Assembly (NCBI GenBank): GCA_964611635.1
Contig: CAZTAS010000102.1
Location: forward strand, 1-21,150
DNA from: JAFDED01 sp964611635
GTDB taxonomy: Bacteria; Desulfobacterota; JAFDED01
Direction of reading: 5' to 3'
DNA: 21,150 bases
In this document: positions 6,821 to 13,634 of the stretch, piece after piece
Numbering within the stretch: position 1 is the stretch's first letter
Layout: each line of letters opens with the position of its first letter
Notes under the pieces: model-generated
Told to the model about the DNA's origin: nothing
What the model saw: only the letters and a program-made list of their open reading frames with translations
Database searches by the model: none
Translations under genes and position numbers: made by a program

Positions 6821-8417
6821 CTGTCCTCAGAGTTTTTCCGTCTATGCACCGGGTGAGGTCATGGCCTTCCTGGCGCAGTTTGTACTTTTCCACTTTGTGA
6901 GTGGGCGTTTTAGGAAAAGAATTGCGAATCTCTAAGTAGCGAGGGACCTTGAACCGAGCCAGCCTCTCGCTGCACCATTGGAAAATTTCCTCGGGATAAA
7001 TGGTTTCCCCGGGCTTCGGAACGATTAAGAGTTTGATCTCCTCATCGGAGATGTCGGATGAAACGCCGATAGCCGCTGACTCCAGGACTTTTGGATGCCC
7101 ATCCACAATCGATTCAATCTCGGCGGATGATATGTTTTCGCCTCTTCGCCGAATCACATCCTTCTTGCGATCCACGAAATAGAAGAATCCCTCCTCGTCC
7201 TTCCAGGCATTATCCCCGGTATACAACCATCCGTTCCTGAGCACTTCGTCAGTACGCTGGGGGTCTTTGAAGTAACCCTTCATCACTGCGGCATTCTTGA
7301 GGATGATCTCACCGATATTTCCGGGTGGCAACTCATGGCCATGGTCGTTTACGATTTTGACGAAATTAGGATGTGTGGGATGGCTTCTCGGTTTTCCTAT
7401 ACTCAGGTTCTTCCGGGGGCCATACAGCGGCTCAATAGTGCCGAAGGGGCTTTCTGTCAGACCGTATCCCGAGATAATCTGGAATCCGAATCGCTTCTCC
7501 ATTTCATCGCGGAGCCGGTCCTCGAAAGCCGGTGCACCGTAAGTGCGCCGTATACGATGTGCCCTGTCCAGCTTGGAGGGCGGCTGCTTGAAGAGAATCA
7601 TGAGCATTGCTCCAATATAATTGAGGATGGTAGCTTGATATCGCACCGCTTGCTCCCAAAAACGAGAAGCGCTGAACCGTTCGAGCAGCACCAAGCTGGC
7701 GTTGGCAGCCAAGGAGCCCATGGTAGAGTAAACTTGGGCATTCATATGGTAGAGTGGAAGGCACGTGATTAATCGATCCTCTGGTTCAATTTGCAGCCAG
7801 GAGACGTAAGCCTCGCCGCATAGGACATATGTTCTATGGAGCTGCATGACCCCCTTGGGTGCTCCTGTCGTCCCAGACGTATAGATGATGGTGGCCACGT
7901 CCACCATAGAGACATCAGTTTCCCCCAGCATGGGGGAGGAGGCTTCATAGAACTCCTGAAAAGACAGGATATCGTCATCTTTAGGCCTACCCAGGCAGAT
8001 GACATGCTCCGGGACGTTGTAAGACTTTCGGATGTTCCGGATCACTGGCAACGTCTCCGTGGTTGTCAGCACGGCCCGGGCCTCTGAATGCTCGATGATG
8101 TAATGAGCCTCTTTCTCACGAAATTCGGCATTGATGGGGACCATTACAGCGCCGATCTTGTTGAGCCCAAACCAGGTGTAAAGATATTCGGGGCAATTGC
8201 GCATCATGATGCAGAAACGATCGCCCTTCCGGATGCCCATTTTCAGGAGCGCATTGGCGACTCTATTAATGTTCCGGTCGAACTCACGGTAACTCACTTC
8301 CTGATCATTAAAGTACAGGTAAGTCTTATCCAGGTTTTTTTCTGCGATCTTTTCAATAAAATGGCGAATATTCATTGTATCGCTATAGGATGTCGGATCA
8401 TCATATGCAACTGTCAT
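6807..8417 (-). CDS. Acyl-CoA ligase (AMP-forming), crotonobetaine/carnitine-CoA ligase-like
   Basis: A 536-residue adenylate-forming enzyme: acid + ATP + CoA to acyl-CoA + AMP + PPi. Core motifs in order: the phosphate-binding loop IYTSGTTGAPKG (178-189), GYGLTES (317-323), the ATP-ribose Asp in YTGD (399-402), the hinge region DRKKDVIRRRGENIS (416-430) and the C-terminal catalytic lysine K508 in PKTPTHKVEK, where the usual Gly before Lys is His. The stretch RFSASRFWEQAVRY and the following NYIGAML resemble CaiC-type ligases, which hints at a small polar or charged acid; the substrate is not determined. GGAAGG precedes the ATG by five bases. Position between two aminotransferases suggests that it activates the acid produced by transamination. 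The family is certain; the specificity is not. Confidence 0.9.
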   Translation of the reverse strand: MTVAYDDPTSYSDTMNIRHFIEKIAEKNLDKTYLYFNDQEVSYREFDRNINRVANALLKMGIRKGDRFCIMMRNCPEYLYTWFGLNKIGAVMVPINAEFREKEAHYIIEHSEARAVLTTTETLPVIRNIRKSYNVPEHVICLGRPKDDDILSFQEFYEASSPMLGETDVSMVDVATIIYTSGTTGAPKGVMQLHRTYVLCGEAYVSWLQIEPEDRLITCLPLYHMNAQVYSTMGSLAANASLVLLERFSASRFWEQAVRYQATILNYIGAMLMILFKQPPSKLDRAHRIRRTYGAPAFEDRLRDEMEKRFGFQIISGYGLTESPFGTIEPLYGPRKNLSIGKPRSHPTHPNFVKIVNDHGHELPPGNIGEIILKNAAVMKGYFKDPQRTDEVLRNGWLYTGDNAWKDEEGFFYFVDRKKDVIRRRGENISSAEIESIVDGHPKVLESAAIGVSSDISDEEIKLLIVPKPGETIYPEEIFQWCSERLARFKVPRYLEIRNSFPKTPTHKVEKYKLRQEGHDLTRCIDGKTLRTVSSK

Positions 8418-8434
8418 GTCGCCTTCCGATTCAC

Positions 8435-8448
8435 ATAAAGCGCTTTAT
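8435..8448. promoter_or_regulatory. 14-base perfect palindrome, LacI/GalR-type operator candidate
   Basis: ATAAAGCGCTTTAT is an exact palindrome centred on CG, the form of LacI/GalR-family operators, which often have an AAnCGnTT core. It lies 17 bases upstream of the ligase ATG, just ahead of its ribosome binding site. Bound protein could block transcription into the ligase gene. No LacI-family gene lies in the window. Confidence 0.45.
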
Positions 8449-8477
8449 AAGGAGCCTTTTCGTGAAATTAGAATTTT

Positions 8478-8497
8478 AAAAAGCCCTTCCACGGCTT
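8478..8497 (-). terminator. Weak terminator-like hairpin upstream of the ligase
   Basis: On the minus strand, AAGCC and GGCTT (8497-8493 and 8485-8481) form a 5-bp stem with a 7-base loop, followed by TTTAAAATT. The stem is short, so at most partial termination is expected between the class III aminotransferase and the ligase. Confidence 0.3.
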
Positions 8498-8524
8498 GTA
8501 AGGACGAAACAGATGCAGGCAGCA

Positions 8525-8544
8525 GGCAGTGATAAAACACTGCC
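8525..8544 (-). repeat. Perfect 7-bp stem-loop after the class III aminotransferase
   Basis: GGCAGTG (8525-8531) and CACTGCC (8538-8544) are exact reverse complements around ATAAAA, about 85 bases past the aminotransferase stop. No T run follows on the minus strand. It is either an operator-like inverted repeat or an RNA hairpin. Confidence 0.45.
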
Positions 8545-8627
8545 CTAACAAGCTCTGCAAGTTACATCCAATCATAGCTGGCATCATAAGCTTGAGGCTG
8601 TTTTGCGTTCAATAACCATTGTTCAAA

Positions 8628-9938
8628 TCAACTCAAAGACCTAAGTGCGTCCTCCAATGTTCCTAAGAATTGCTCGAAGTCTTTTTCTGAGTGGGCAAGG
8701 CTCAGGTACATCTTCCCATTGGGAACCATCAATATTCCTTTTTCCCACATCCTCTTTGCCACTTTTTGTCCTAGGACTTTGTCTTGGCTTAAGGTGTCTT
8801 GATAATCAATAATTGGTTTCTCCGTAAAAAATATTTGTAGTACCGGACCGTCTCCCGCAACTTGGAGCGGGACGCGGCAGGAACGGCCCAGATCGCGGAT
8901 CTCCTCCATAAATCGCTCTCCGCGATCGTGTAAGCCTTTCAATACATCTTTCTTTTCCAGTTCAGCGAGACAAGCCAATCCAGCGGCCGCAGCCAGAGGG
9001 TTTCCGTTGAGAGTTCCGCTGAAATATGAGTGATTCTGAGTTCCGATTCTATCAGGATTTGTAGTATCCAAAATCTCTCTTTGACCACAAATTGCCGCCA
9101 AGGAGAAACCCCCTGTTAATGCTTTTCCGTAAACGGCCACATCAGGGATCACACCATAGTGTTCCTGAGCCCCTCCATAGTCCAGCCTGAATCCAGTAAC
9201 TACCTCATCAAAGATCAAGACAATGTTGTGTTCTTTGGTAAACTTCCGCACATCATTAAGAAATGTTCCCCTCGGTTTAATGACCCGCTGGAGAGGCTCT
9301 ACAATGGCAGCAGCTATAGCATGCCCATTGGTCTGAATGATCTGTGCTGTTGTTTCGGTATCATTAAAGGGTGCAACAAATACGCTTTCTGTAACGCCCC
9401 GGGGAATTCCTGCAGAATCCGGTTTCGCCTCTGGATAAGAGCCCACATTCTTGGGAAAGCAGCTCATCAGAGAGTAATCGTGAACTCCGTGGTATCCTCC
9501 CTCAAACTTCAATATTTTTTCTCTCCCGGTATACACTCTGGCCATACGGAGAGCATGGTAAGTGGCCTCTGTACCCGAGTTGGTGAACTTAATAGTCTCG
9601 CCGCATGGAGCCGCCTGGACGATTTTTTCAGCCAATTGAACTATTTGCTCGCCAACCCAGTAATAAGTAGTCCCATGCCGGAGTTGACGCTCAACCGCTG
9701 AAACCAAGGCGGGGTGTGAATGGCCCAAAATAAGTGGTCCCGATCCCATAATAAAGTCTAGATAACTTTTCCCCTGTGCATCAATAATTCGGCTTCCCTC
9801 ACCATGGGAAAACACAGGTAGTGGATCCAAAGGGGCTCTAAAAAAACCTAAGCAGCCGCCAGCTAAGTATCTTTGAGCTTTTTGCTCAAGTAAGCGAGCT
9901 TCCTCAAGTCGTTCATTTATCTCCATACTACTATGCAT
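8628..9938 (-). CDS. Class III aminotransferase, glutamate-1-semialdehyde aminomutase-like
   Basis: A 436-residue fold-type I PLP enzyme of class III. Visible marks: phosphate-site NSGTEA (120-125), aromatic FEGGYHG (145-151), PLP-ring Asp244 in IFDEVVTGFR, and the Schiff-base lysine K272 in YGKALTGGF. It resembles GSA aminomutase (HemL) and related omega-/beta-amino-acid aminotransferases. HemL is unlikely: the lysine motif and N-terminus differ, and the neighbours are catabolic and transport genes, not tetrapyrrole genes. AAGGAG six bases before the ATG supports this start over Met5. It lies 132 bases after the TAXI receptor. Likely role: transaminating the imported compound or one derived from it, forming an aldehyde or oxo acid (inference). 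Confidence 0.9.
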   Translation of the reverse strand: MHSSMEINERLEEARLLEQKAQRYLAGGCLGFFRAPLDPLPVFSHGEGSRIIDAQGKSYLDFIMGSGPLILGHSHPALVSAVERQLRHGTTYYWVGEQIVQLAEKIVQAAPCGETIKFTNSGTEATYHALRMARVYTGREKILKFEGGYHGVHDYSLMSCFPKNVGSYPEAKPDSAGIPRGVTESVFVAPFNDTETTAQIIQTNGHAIAAAIVEPLQRVIKPRGTFLNDVRKFTKEHNIVLIFDEVVTGFRLDYGGAQEHYGVIPDVAVYGKALTGGFSLAAICGQREILDTTNPDRIGTQNHSYFSGTLNGNPLAAAAGLACLAELEKKDVLKGLHDRGERFMEEIRDLGRSCRVPLQVAGDGPVLQIFFTEKPIIDYQDTLSQDKVLGQKVAKRMWEKGILMVPNGKMYLSLAHSEKDFEQFLGTLEDALRSLS

Positions 9939-10031
9939 TTCTAACTCCTTAATATCTTTCCTCTGAAGAAGATATTAATAAGTTTTAAATTCCTTCACAC
10001 TGAATTAAAACGTAGAAAATGGGGAGGTGAA

Positions 10032-10057
10032 GGTGGCGACCAGTTAAAGCCGCCACC
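10032..10057 (-). repeat. Stem-loop directly after the TAXI receptor gene
   Basis: GGTGGCG (10032-10038) and CGCCACC (10051-10057) form a perfect GC-rich 7-bp stem, 13 bases past the receptor stop codon. On the minus strand TTCACCTCCCC follows, with no proper U run. It may stabilise the upstream receptor message or attenuate downstream genes. Confidence 0.5.
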
Positions 10058-10070
10058 GACTTTCTTCGGG

Positions 10071-11036
10071 TTATTGTTTTATTTCGACTCCCTTTTCTTT
10101 TAAGTACCTGGCAGCCCCCTCATGGAAAGGAATAAAAATTCCCTTCTCAGCATCCTTAAGCTGAATCCATTTTCCAGCCTGATGTATCTTGGCGATCTCA
10201 TCCGAATGTTCGTAAAGAGCTTTTGTTATTTTGTAGATATCATCAGCAGGAATATCCTCTCTGGTAAACAAGCAAGAGGCAAAGCCTATAGTTTCCACAT
10301 CATTATCTATCCCTTTATAAGTTCCTCCAGGAATGGTGATGCTGATGTAAAAAGGATGCTTTTCCTGTAAGCGTTTTCTATACTCCCCTTTGATCTCTAC
10401 GATCCGGATTTTATGCATTGTTGAAAGGTCTATCACAGTCGCATTGGGGACACTCAAAAAGAAGTCGGCCGTATCCAAGTGCCGATCTCTCAAGCGGTCG
10501 GCAGACTGTCCAAAGGGAAGCATAACGGGGGTAATATCTTTGTATGACATACCGGCGAACTCGAACAAAATCCTGCTGGTGCTTTCACATCCGCTGCCCA
10601 CAGGCCCTACACCAACTTTTTTGCCCTTCATATCCTGAATGCTATATATGTCACTATCTGCCATAACGACCCACTGAACGACATCAGGGTAAATGAAACC
10701 AACGGCTCGGATGTTGGGATAGGCTTTTTTAAACATTTCCTTTCCTTGATAAGCATACAAAGCGATACCGCCACCGGCAAGCCCAAACTCAACCTTTTTC
10801 GTTCCCAGCAGCCTGCAATTTTCCGTGGAGGCCCCCGTGGACTGAGTGGACACATCGACTCCCGGAGCATACTGGCTGATCACTTTAGCGATAGCAGCCC
10901 CTAAGGGGTAAAAGGTCCCGCCAACGCTTCCTGTACCCATTATATATTTATGGACCTCAGCCCCCGCGACTGGTATACATACCAGACTTAAAACCAAAGC
11001 AGCTAAGAAAAGCTGAAATAGGATAGTTTTTTTCAT
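10071..11036 (-). CDS. TRAP transporter TAXI-family solute-binding protein
   Basis: A 321-residue periplasmic receptor. A signal peptide covers 1-26 (KK, hydrophobic core, cleavage after VAGA). Cys20 does not sit in a good lipobox, so it is probably a soluble secreted protein. Mature hallmarks of the TAXI family include MGTGSVGGTFYPLGAAIA (33-50), the STQSTGAST stretch (63-71) and VGVGPVGSGCESTSR (141-155). TAXI receptors bind organic acids, often dicarboxylates or amino acids such as glutamate, and deliver them to a fused TRAP permease, which lies 110 bases upstream. A very strong ribosome binding site (AGGAGGAGG) precedes the ATG, fitting the high receptor level such systems need. A stem-loop follows the stop. 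Confidence 0.93.
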   Translation of the reverse strand: MKKTILFQLFLAALVLSLVCIPVAGAEVHKYIMGTGSVGGTFYPLGAAIAKVISQYAPGVDVSTQSTGASTENCRLLGTKKVEFGLAGGGIALYAYQGKEMFKKAYPNIRAVGFIYPDVVQWVVMADSDIYSIQDMKGKKVGVGPVGSGCESTSRILFEFAGMSYKDITPVMLPFGQSADRLRDRHLDTADFFLSVPNATVIDLSTMHKIRIVEIKGEYRKRLQEKHPFYISITIPGGTYKGIDNDVETIGFASCLFTREDIPADDIYKITKALYEHSDEIAKIHQAGKWIQLKDAEKGIFIPFHEGAARYLKEKGVEIKQ

Positions 11037-11093
11037 TTTTTTCCTCCTCCTTTCCGATTATTCTGAATTTAGCATTGATAATTGGTTAACACC

Positions 11094-11142
11094 ACTTATT
11101 ACCTGATTAAATTCACCTCCCCCTCCATCTTACTTATCACCT
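11094..11142. repeat. Pair of 11-base direct repeats between permease and receptor genes
   Basis: ACTTATTACCT (11094-11104) and ACTTATCACCT (11132-11142) differ at one base, 38 bases apart, in the 110-base gap between the permease stop and the receptor start. Function unknown; with only two copies, chance is possible. Confidence 0.25.
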
Positions 11143-11146
11143 CACA

Positions 11147-13105
11147 CTATTCTCCCCGATTTGTCAACAATTGCTTATCCATCTCTCGTTCTTTATCGCC
11201 TCTTAAAATTAGCCTTTCTTTGTAATAAACAGATATCCAAATGACTAATACTAAGCCCAGCCCACCAATATCGGTTGTCACCCTTGGGTCCAGCAAAGCC
11301 AGAGCCGCTATAAACAGAGGCACCCTCTCCAAAACTGTAAGATCCACACGCCAGTGTCCGCTAACAGCAGTGGCCAACGCAAAGATACCTATTAAAGAGG
11401 TAGCCAATGCAATGATCGTCTTGAGAAGATGTAATTCAATTAAGAGTAAGAAGGGGTTATAAACAAAGAAATAGGGCACCAAAAAGGCGACGATGGCCAG
11501 CCGACTCGCTGCAATGGCAGTCTTAATAGGATCGGCTCTGGCCACTCCCGCTGCTGTATAAGATGCTACCGCCACAGGGGGAGTGATATCAGCAATGATG
11601 CCAAAATAGAAGACAAACATATGAGCTGCAAGAGCTGGCACCTTAAGCATTACCAGAGCTGGAGAGGCAACAGTAGCGGTAATAATGTAATTGGCTGTTG
11701 TTGGAACCCCCATCCCCAGGAGTATGCATGTGATCATTGTGAAAAACATTGTAAGTAACAGGCTTCCTCTCCCCAGGGTCACGATTCCATAACCTATCTT
11801 AAGCCCCACTCCGGTTAAGGTGACAACCCCGATAACAATGCCGCAGCAAGCGCAGGCGGTGGTGATGGGAACCGCATCTTCAGCCCCTTGCCGCAAGGCT
11901 GTTAAAAGTGACCTTAGCCCCATGCGAGTCGATCGCCTCAAGAAACTGATTCCGTAACATGAAACTACTCCAGCCAATCCAGCAAATAGCGGGGTATACC
12001 CCTTAATGAGAACATATATTATTGTCACTATAGGAAAGATCAAATGGCCATTTTCTCTCATCAGCTTCATAAAACGCGGCGTTTGGCTTCGAGGTATCCC
12101 CTTCATTCCCAACCTGACAGCCTCTTTGTGAACCATTATTCCAAGGGCTAAGTAGTAAAGCAATGATGGCACGGCCGCAGCCAGAGCAATCTTCACGTAA
12201 GAGACACCTATAAATTCGACCATAATGAATGCAGCCGCCCCCATAATGGGTGGCATAAGCTGTCCGCCAGTTGAAGCGGCAGCCTCTATACCAGCCGCGA
12301 AATGAGGCTTATAGCCTATGGATTTCATCAGCGGAATCGTAAAGCTGCCTGTACCCACGACGTTAGCAGTGGAGCTTCCCGATATGCTTCCTAAGAGGCC
12401 ACTGGAAATAACCGCTACCTGGGCAGGGCCGCCTCTCGTATGCCCTACAAGAGAGACAGCAAGATTGATGAAGAACTGGCCCAAGCCGCTGACCCTGAGA
12501 AAGGATGAAAACAGGATGAAGATAAAAACGAATGTTGAGGCAACGGCCATGGGAATTCCCATAACCCCTTCCAGACTTAGAACTGAATGGGTGGATATGG
12601 TAAGCAAGTCGAAGCCCCTGTGGCCAAAATAACCCGGGATGAGAAAACCTAAGCGGGCATATAGAATTGCCAGTATAGAAATAATCACCAGGGGCCATCC
12701 GATTACGCGGCGGGTGGCCTCCAGCGTCAGTAGTATGAGAGCAAAGGAGATATACCCATCAATATTTGTGAAGTCTCCAGCACGGACCGCTATCTGGAGG
12801 AAAAAAACAATGGGGTAAAGATTGATACCCACCGCTGCTAGCGCAAGCAGGATATCATACCATGGGACAAACCCGTTGCTGAGTTTACTCTTGGTTGCCG
12901 GGTAGAAGAAGAAAAGCAAGATCAGGATAACAGCATAATGTATTCCCCTCTGATATTGAGGGGTGAGAACCCCGGACGCAGCCGTCCATACCTGAAAGGC
13001 AGAAAGTAAAATGGCGGCAATAAAGGTAGTTATTCTATACCAACCGCTGAGAGTTCTTCTGACTTTGCCTTCGTCAGGGGAAGAGAAATTCTCAGGAGAT
13101 GCCAT
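11147..13105 (-). CDS. TRAP transporter fused permease (4TM + 12TM, TAXI-associated)
   Basis: A 652-residue inner-membrane protein joining the small (DctQ-like) and large (DctM-like) TRAP subunits, as is usual for TAXI systems; length is typical. Several N-terminal helices (about 25-155) precede the DctM part. The diagnostic stretch GSISGSSTANVVGTGSFTIP (239-258) and GGQLMPPIMGAAAF (280-293) are intact, as is a later GMGVPTTANYI transport-loop motif. TRAP systems use ion gradients, usually sodium, rather than ATP. AGAAAGGG, five bases before the ATG, is the ribosome binding site; it overlaps one base-pair step of a LacI-type palindrome (13118-13127). It is the first gene of the operon running down to 5758. 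Confidence 0.95.
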   Translation of the reverse strand: MASPENFSSPDEGKVRRTLSGWYRITTFIAAILLSAFQVWTAASGVLTPQYQRGIHYAVILILLFFFYPATKSKLSNGFVPWYDILLALAAVGINLYPIVFFLQIAVRAGDFTNIDGYISFALILLTLEATRRVIGWPLVIISILAILYARLGFLIPGYFGHRGFDLLTISTHSVLSLEGVMGIPMAVASTFVFIFILFSSFLRVSGLGQFFINLAVSLVGHTRGGPAQVAVISSGLLGSISGSSTANVVGTGSFTIPLMKSIGYKPHFAAGIEAAASTGGQLMPPIMGAAAFIMVEFIGVSYVKIALAAAVPSLLYYLALGIMVHKEAVRLGMKGIPRSQTPRFMKLMRENGHLIFPIVTIIYVLIKGYTPLFAGLAGVVSCYGISFLRRSTRMGLRSLLTALRQGAEDAVPITTACACCGIVIGVVTLTGVGLKIGYGIVTLGRGSLLLTMFFTMITCILLGMGVPTTANYIITATVASPALVMLKVPALAAHMFVFYFGIIADITPPVAVASYTAAGVARADPIKTAIAASRLAIVAFLVPYFFVYNPFLLLIELHLLKTIIALATSLIGIFALATAVSGHWRVDLTVLERVPLFIAALALLDPRVTTDIGGLGLVLVIWISVYYKERLILRGDKEREMDKQLLTNRGE

Positions 13106-13117
13106 ATCCGCCCTTTC

Positions 13118-13127
13118 TAAACGTTTA
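13118..13127. promoter_or_regulatory. LacI-type operator candidate O1 upstream of the TRAP permease
   Basis: TAAACGTTTA is a perfect 10-base palindrome with the AACGTT core of LacI/PurR-family sites. It touches the permease ribosome binding site. With flanks it reads TCTAAACGTTTAC, which recurs with one change at 13229-13241. Confidence 0.45.
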
Positions 13128-13230
13128 CCTCATCCCATTTGATGCATTAGATGACATCATCATGAAAAATTAGCTTGTAGCGAAATTGGTTGCATGTTTT
13201 TGTTATCATTAATCAGTGTTGCCCCATATC

Positions 13231-13240
13231 TAAACGTCTA
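13231..13240. promoter_or_regulatory. LacI-type operator candidate O2 upstream of the TRAP permease
   Basis: TAAACGTCTA matches the site at 13118-13127 at nine of ten bases and, with flanks, at 12 of 13 (TCTAAACGTYTAC). The 113-base separation would allow a DNA loop between two bound repressor dimers. Confidence 0.4.
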
Positions 13241-13320
13241 CTGGAAAATTCTCCGCCTATGTTGTAAGCATTTTAATCGGTTTTTTTGATAAAATTATTT
13301 CAGGTACCCCATTTTTTGAT

Positions 13321-13358
13321 GAGTTAAAAACTCCTTCTACTCATTACGGGGAAATGAG
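13321..13358. repeat. Adjacent inverted repeats in the TRAP leader region
   Basis: GAGTT-AAA-AACTC (13321-13333) and CTCATT-N7-AATGAG (13340-13358) are both perfect. They lie six bases apart and may be protein-binding sites or RNA hairpins in the leader of the TRAP transcript. Confidence 0.35.
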
Positions 13359-13397
13359 GTCTTGTTGGGACTTTCTATTCACATTTTCCTACCTATG

Positions 13398-13416
13398 AAA
13401 AACGGGCTTTCGCCAG
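13398..13416 (-). terminator. Weak GNRA-loop terminator candidate
   Basis: On the minus strand CTGGC-GAAA-GCCCG (one mismatch in a 5-bp stem, GAAA tetraloop) is followed at once by TTTTT. It lies about 220 bases past the amidohydrolase stop and before the TRAP operon. Confidence 0.35.
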
Positions 13417-13634
13417 GGGTTATATAGAGATCTCAGAAGCATTCAGATCAAGGACGCTTGGTCTTTCATTGCATAAAGCAAATCCCATTGTCAAGAAAAT
13501 TTCCCGCTAATTTTGATCTCCAAATGTGATACAAATGATTATAGGTACTTATTTATCCCAATTTTCTTCATTCACATAAACTAAACCTTAGATTTATCCC
13601 TTTCCCTGCCACGTTCGGACAGCATCAAAATGGC

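Larger units (their letters stand above)
13106..13634. other. 529-base regulatory gap between the two minus-strand operons
   Basis: No coding signal was seen on either strand. The gap is AT-rich and holds a weak terminator for the amidohydrolase side (13398-13416), overlapping inverted repeats (13321-13358) and two LacI-type operator candidates (13118-13127, 13231-13240). A possible minus-strand promoter is TTGACA (13494-13489) followed 15 bases later by TGCAAT (13473-13468); the spacing is short. It would give the TRAP operon a leader of about 360 bases. Confidence 0.5.

Noticed and set aside
8628..9938. Naming the class III aminotransferase hemL
   Set aside because: The lysine motif and N-terminus differ from true glutamate-1-semialdehyde aminomutase and no tetrapyrrole genes are linked.
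13539..13544. Minus-strand TATAAT about 90 bases past the amidohydrolase
   Set aside because: No acceptable -35 box at 15-19 bases; it would imply a leader of more than 400 bases.
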